A stretch of DNA of 8,674 nt from an uncultured Alphaproteobacteria bacterium (GTDB taxonomy: Bacteria > Pseudomonadota > Alphaproteobacteria > Rs-D84). Shown piece by piece: positions 4,929 to 8,674 of the stretch (its first letter is position 1; each line of letters opens with the position of its first letter). The notes under the pieces are model-generated. The model had not been told where the DNA came from. It did not search any database and worked only from the letters and a program-made list of their open reading frames with translations. The stretch covers positions 1 through 8,674 of the forward strand of contig CALXNF010000057.1 in assembly GCA_944389685.1 (NCBI GenBank). Direction: 5' to 3'. Position numbers and translations under genes: made by a program.

Positions 4929-6983
4929 ATGAAGAAAGAGTTATTTGATTTTTTAAATACTGACTTGCAATTTATAAAAGGTGTTGGGCCTGTTTTGGCG
5001 GCGCGCTTTGATGACGTGCTTGGTGGGCGGCGCGTGTTGGACTTTATGTTGCATATACCTGCATATATTCGGGCACGTGGTATAACTGAAAACGTTTTGA
5101 CGGCGGAACCCGGGGATATAATCACTATTCCTTTATTGGTAAAGTCGCATAAGCTAGGCGGAACGTTTCGTGGTCACAGACGACCAACCCAAATTATATG
5201 TAATGATAAAATGGGAAATACGGTTGTGATTCAGTTCTTTAACGTAAATTTCTTGGATTATTGGTTGAAGAAGTTGCCGATTGGTCAATGGCGTATGGTT
5301 AGTGGAAAGTTAGAGCGCGGCGCACGACCGACTATAAACCATCCAGATTTTATCGAGGAAATGCAGAATGCGGATAAAATTCCTTCTATTCAGGCGATTT
5401 ATCCAGCGGGGGAGGGTTTAACCCAGAAAGTTTTTGCAAATGTAAGAGATCAGATTTTCAATATTTTACCAGAAAAGCTTTCTGGTGAAACAGAATCTAA
5501 TGTTAAAGAGTTTTTTGACGCTTTACGGCATGTGCATTATCCCGAGTCCGCAGATGATTTATCCGCAAACTCAACATATATGGTTAAGCTTGCATATTGG
5601 GAATTATTGGCGCATCAGTCTGCAATTGTAATCAGTCGGCGTAATCGTGCCGATGTTCGTAATCGTCGCGTTGTGCGTCCAAAAAAGTATGATTTGTTAG
5701 AAAAGTTTTATGCCGCATTACCTTTTTCTATGACGGGGGCTCAGCAGCGGACTGTTGACGAGATGTTTACTGATATGGGCCGAAACGTTCCGATGATGCG
5801 CCTTGTTCAGGGGGACGTAGGCAGCGGTAAAACTATTGTTGCCTTAGCCGCAGCGGTAAAAATGGCAGAATCAGGTGCGCAGACGGCTTTACTGGCACCA
5901 ACAGATACTTTGGCACAGCAACATTATGCAAAATTGAAACCTTTGTGTGATAAGATAGGATTAGTGTGTGATGTTTTGACGGGGCGTGATAAAGGTGCGC
6001 CAAGACGAGAAAAATTGATATCGTTGCGTTCTGGTCGAACGAAGATTGTCGTTGGGACTCACGCGCTGTTTTCAGATGACGTTGAATATAAAGATTTAGG
6101 TTTAGTCATCGTAGACGAACAACATCGCTTCGGTGTTTCACAACGAGAATCTTTGCGTTCTAAGGGTAATAATCCAGATTTGTTGGCTTTGTCTGCCACA
6201 CCGATACCGCGGACTTTATCTATGACGATATATGGTGATATGGATGTATCCATTATAAATGAAAAACCCGCGGGCAGGTTGCCGATAAAGACCACAAAAT
6301 TGCCGGTTGGACGCGTCGGGGATTTAGTTACGCGTTTAAAATTGCAGATAGATGCAGGTGCCAAGGTATTTTGGGTATGCCCGCTGGTCGAAGAATCAGA
6401 AAGTTCTGATTTAACCGCTGTTCAATCACGATATGATGATTTGAAAAAAATATTTCCACATGCGGGGCTTGTACACGGTCAAATGGAAAAAAAGCAGCGT
6501 GATAAAGTAATGGCGGAATTTGCTGACGATGCGTCTAAGATGAAGATACTTGTCGCAACAACGGTTATAGAGGTCGGTATAGATGTTCCGCGTGCAACAA
6601 TAATTGTTATTGAAAATGCGGAACGATTTGGGTTGGCCGCATTACATCAGTTGCGTGGCCGGGTTGGACGTGGAAAACTGCAGTCATATTGTATATTAGT
6701 ATATGGGAATAATATAAGTGAAGAAGGTTTGAAACGACTAGAAGTATTAACGCAGACAGATGACGGTTTTGTTATTGCTGAACAGGATTTGATTATGCGC
6801 GGTACGGGCGAGTTATTAGGTACGCGTCAAAGTGGTTGGATAAATTATCACTTTGTAGACTATGCAAGGCATCGGGATTTATTCAAATTGGCGGCATCTG
6901 CGGCGCGTGATATGGTATCTGCAGATTCTTGGACAAATGATTTGATGTTTATCTTTGACCGTGGGGTTGGAATCAGTGCGTAA
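4929..6983 (+). CDS. recG: ATP-dependent DNA helicase RecG (684 aa)
   Basis: RecG remodels stalled replication forks and branched recombination intermediates by pumping double-stranded DNA. Length is close to the usual 680-700. The N-terminal wedge/OB region starts with a helix-hairpin-like GVGPVLAARF (18-27). Superfamily-2 helicase motifs follow in order: Walker A GDVGSGKT (295-302), APTDTLAQQ (323-331), DEQH box (396-399), SATPIPRT (422-429), ATTVIEVGIDVP (543-554), and QLRGRVGRG (574-582). The C-terminal GTGELLGTRQSG (625-636) matches the RecG-specific TRG region. ATG 4929 is the first start after an in-frame TAA at 4923-4925, and no purine-rich ribosome binding site precedes it, consistent with leaderless translation. 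The last codons overlap the start of the M48 protease gene. Neighbour genes do not suggest any special role. Confidence 0.97.
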   Translation: MKKELFDFLNTDLQFIKGVGPVLAARFDDVLGGRRVLDFMLHIPAYIRARGITENVLTAEPGDIITIPLLVKSHKLGGTFRGHRRPTQIICNDKMGNTVVIQFFNVNFLDYWLKKLPIGQWRMVSGKLERGARPTINHPDFIEEMQNADKIPSIQAIYPAGEGLTQKVFANVRDQIFNILPEKLSGETESNVKEFFDALRHVHYPESADDLSANSTYMVKLAYWELLAHQSAIVISRRNRADVRNRRVVRPKKYDLLEKFYAALPFSMTGAQQRTVDEMFTDMGRNVPMMRLVQGDVGSGKTIVALAAAVKMAESGAQTALLAPTDTLAQQHYAKLKPLCDKIGLVCDVLTGRDKGAPRREKLISLRSGRTKIVVGTHALFSDDVEYKDLGLVIVDEQHRFGVSQRESLRSKGNNPDLLALSATPIPRTLSMTIYGDMDVSIINEKPAGRLPIKTTKLPVGRVGDLVTRLKLQIDAGAKVFWVCPLVEESESSDLTAVQSRYDDLKKIFPHAGLVHGQMEKKQRDKVMAEFADDASKMKILVATTVIEVGIDVPRATIIVIENAERFGLAALHQLRGRVGRGKLQSYCILVYGNNISEEGLKRLEVLTQTDDGFVIAEQDLIMRGTGELLGTRQSGWINYHFVDYARHRDLFKLAASAARDMVSADSWTNDLMFIFDRGVGISA

Positions 6984-8271
6984 AATACTTGTATTTTTAT
7001 TTTGCGTGATTTTTTCACTGCCTGTTCAGGCGGCGTCGCTTATAAACGATACAGAAACCGAGAAAGTAATAACAGAGTTAATTGCGCCGTTAGGTAAAGC
7101 TGCCAATATACCAGCTGGTCGTTTGCGCGTTCACATTGTAAATGATAACGACTTTAACGCGTTTGTTATGGGTGGTGAAGACGTATATGTTTATACGGGA
7201 TTGTTGAAGCAGATAAAATCACCAGATGCATTACAAGCTGTTGTCGCACACGAATTGGGACACACGCTTGGAGGGCATATGGTTCAAATGGCAGATCGAA
7301 AGAATGCCGAAATGACACGCACGATGCTTATACAGGCGCTAGGTATTGGCTTAATGGCGCTTGGTGGGGACCCATCTATGGGGGCAGGGATATTGGCGGG
7401 TTCCAGTGGTATCGCACAACAATCTATGCTGGCATTTACGCGTGACGAAGAAAGAATTGCTGATGATATGGGCTTAAAATTGATGCAAAGTGCTAAATTA
7501 GATCCGAATGGTTTTATAGACGTTTTTAATCAAATGGAGGAAATGACCGGTGCCTTTGAATCAAAAATAAATCCAAACAGAATAAACCATCCTTTGACGG
7601 CGGAACGCTTAAGTAATGTTCGGTCTCAAATGGAGAAAATAGATTCTGGTTATAAAGCAATTAATGCGCCAACGGATGAACAACGAGCGGAATATGAATT
7701 AGTTCGTGCAAAATTGGTTGGTTATCTAGATAATGCTGATGCTGTTGCTACATTATACCCGAATTCTGATACTTCTGATGCGGCACTTTATGCACGTGCA
7801 ATTACCAGAATGCAAAACGGAAATTTAGATGGTGCACGTGTTGGAACTATGACTCTTATATCACGTAATCCCGATAACCCGTACTTTTATGAATTGTTGG
7901 GCGATATAGAATATCAACTAGGCCATTATGACGACAGTATAGATGCTTACGAAGAAAGCCTGAAATTAGTAGAAGGTAAAGCACCGCAAATAGAAACCGC
8001 GCTGGCGGTTGTTTTGACGGAACGTAATAAACCAAAAGATAAGGAACGTGCAATTGAATTATGCAAGCGTTCGTTGCTTACTCAGCCGGCACCTTTAACT
8101 TATTGGGTTTTGGCGCGTGCGTATGATGACGGTCGTGCCGATTGGGCGCGTGCTGAATATTATCATATGATGGGCAAGAAAGATAAAGCGCGTGAATATG
8201 CTAAACGTGCGCAGAAGTCTTTGAAAAAGGGCTCCCCAGAATATATAAAAGCAGGTGATTTATTAAAGTAA
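6976..8271 (+). CDS. Secreted M48-family metalloprotease with TPR-like C-terminus, BepA/YfgC-like (431 aa)
   Basis: This is probably a periplasmic zinc protease that degrades or chaperones misfolded outer-membrane proteins, by analogy with E. coli BepA (487 aa). GTG 6976 is chosen because it gives a clean signal peptide, MRKILVFLFCVIFSLPVQA, with cleavage expected after QA; earlier TTG/GTG codons (6955, 6961, 6967) would add non-signal residues. From this start, HELGH lies at 92-96, and E159 in EERIAD is the expected third zinc ligand. NHPLTAERL carries H205, corresponding to the BepA histidine that can cap the zinc and hold the enzyme inactive. Between them, a Gly/Met-rich stretch (about 120-150) resembles the family's substrate-pocket loops. 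The C-terminal half (about 260-425) holds TPR-like helical repeats, e.g. ELLGDIEYQLGHYDDSIDAY. The start overlaps the recG stop by 8 bases, suggesting translational coupling. A terminator follows. Confidence 0.9.
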   Translation: MRKILVFLFCVIFSLPVQAASLINDTETEKVITELIAPLGKAANIPAGRLRVHIVNDNDFNAFVMGGEDVYVYTGLLKQIKSPDALQAVVAHELGHTLGGHMVQMADRKNAEMTRTMLIQALGIGLMALGGDPSMGAGILAGSSGIAQQSMLAFTRDEERIADDMGLKLMQSAKLDPNGFIDVFNQMEEMTGAFESKINPNRINHPLTAERLSNVRSQMEKIDSGYKAINAPTDEQRAEYELVRAKLVGYLDNADAVATLYPNSDTSDAALYARAITRMQNGNLDGARVGTMTLISRNPDNPYFYELLGDIEYQLGHYDDSIDAYEESLKLVEGKAPQIETALAVVLTERNKPKDKERAIELCKRSLLTQPAPLTYWVLARAYDDGRADWARAEYYHMMGKKDKAREYAKRAQKSLKKGSPEYIKAGDLLK

Positions 8272-8272
8272 T

Positions 8273-8298
8273 AAAAAACGCCCAAACGGGCGTTTTTT
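8273..8298. terminator. Bidirectional terminator between the M48 protease and ackA
   Basis: Stem CGCCC (8279-8283) and GGGCG (8288-8292), loop AAAC, is flanked by six A on the left and six T on the right, so it works for both converging genes. The ackA stop codon (8297-8299, minus strand) overlaps the T-run. Confidence 0.9.
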
Positions 8299-8674
8299 AT
8301 TTTGCAAAGGAATAATCCATTTCAAGATGGTTTGGATTATATGTACCGTTCATAATTGCCAAAGTGTCTTCGACGATGACTAATTCTTCATTTGTGGCAA
8401 TCATAAATATTTTTACGCGACTGTCTGGCGTAGAAATTTCTGCTTCATCGACACCTTTGCGTGCCAATGCTGCTGCATTCTTTTCTTTGTCTAGTTTAAT
8501 GCCAAGTTCTTCCAAACCTGTGCAGAACTTTTCACGTAAATAGTCGTCATTTTCACCAACACCAGCTGTAAAGACTAATGCATCTGTATGCCCCAGCTCT
8601 GCCATATATGCACCGATATACTTTTTAACGTTATGGGCTTCCATATCTATGGCCAAACGACATTTATCGTTTGT
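8297..8674 (-). CDS. ackA: Acetate kinase, C-terminal part (start beyond window edge)
   Basis: The frame is open to the last base of the window, adding TNDKCR upstream of the first in-window start-like codon; about 125 of the usual 400 residues are present. Acetate kinase interconverts acetyl phosphate plus ADP with acetate plus ATP in the cytoplasm, normally with phosphotransacetylase (not visible here). Family signatures seen are KKYIGAYMAELG, the nucleotide-binding ALVFTAGVGEND, GLEELGIKLD, and near the end a variant of the conserved TNEELVI-x-x-DT segment. The C-terminus extends roughly 25 residues past that segment (NGTYNPNHLEMDYSFAK). No sign of decay is visible. The stop is embedded in the bidirectional terminator. 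Confidence 0.95.
   Translation of the reverse strand, partial: TNDKCRLAIDMEAHNVKKYIGAYMAELGHTDALVFTAGVGENDDYLREKFCTGLEELGIKLDKEKNAAALARKGVDEAEISTPDSRVKIFMIATNEELVIVEDTLAIMNGTYNPNHLEMDYSFAK

Noticed and set aside
4889..5125. Minus-strand frame opposite the recG start
   Set aside because: Shadow of the conserved recG N-terminus, with no independent start signal or family match.

Overview
The window looks like the chromosome of an alphaproteobacterium-type organism of moderate GC. The case rests on the RNase E form (an acidic insert in its S1 domain), the family assortment and AAAGGA-type ribosome binding sites. A partial acetate kinase hints at fermentative or overflow acetate metabolism. The genomically encoded G-1:C73 pair in tRNA-His argues against the alphaproteobacterial clade that lost this identity element (Rhizobiales, Rhodobacterales, Caulobacterales) and favours a Rickettsiales-, Rhodospirillales- or Holosporales-like or uncultured host-associated lineage. 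The lineage assignment is inference. No CRISPR array, insertion sequence, phage gene or recognisable defence system is visible.

Layout, left to right. At 1-117 lies the 3' end of tag (3-methyladenine DNA glycosylase I), whose last codons carry a near-consensus sigma-70 promoter for tRNA-His (151-228); a terminator follows directly. At 333-977 is a small, very AT-rich, self-contained transcription unit encoding two unrecognised coiled-coil proteins (390-641 and 664-948), with a terminator on each side. On the minus strand follow an RNase E/G without the long degradosome scaffold (975-2771), a leader or intergenic region of about 205 bases (2772-2976), and a YbhN/MprF-flippase-like membrane protein (2977-4017). 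Divergent from that, on the plus strand, are rph (RNase PH, 4141-4857) with its own terminator, then recG (4929-6983) overlapping by 8 bases a secreted BepA-like M48 metalloprotease with TPR-like repeats (6976-8271). A bidirectional terminator separates this from the 3' end of ackA on the minus strand (8297 to the window edge).

Most genes are housekeeping: RNA processing and decay (tRNA-His, rne, rph), DNA repair (tag, recG) and envelope maintenance (YbhN-like protein, M48 protease). The part that does not fit is the 333-977 cassette. It is far poorer in GC than its neighbours, sits beside a tRNA gene, and encodes two small proteins with heptad repeats and basic C-termini that I cannot assign. 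It is the best candidate here for something undescribed. Other observations are a probably leaderless recG mRNA, a shortened inverted copy of the tRNA T-arm region downstream of tRNA-His, and exclusive use of TAA stops.
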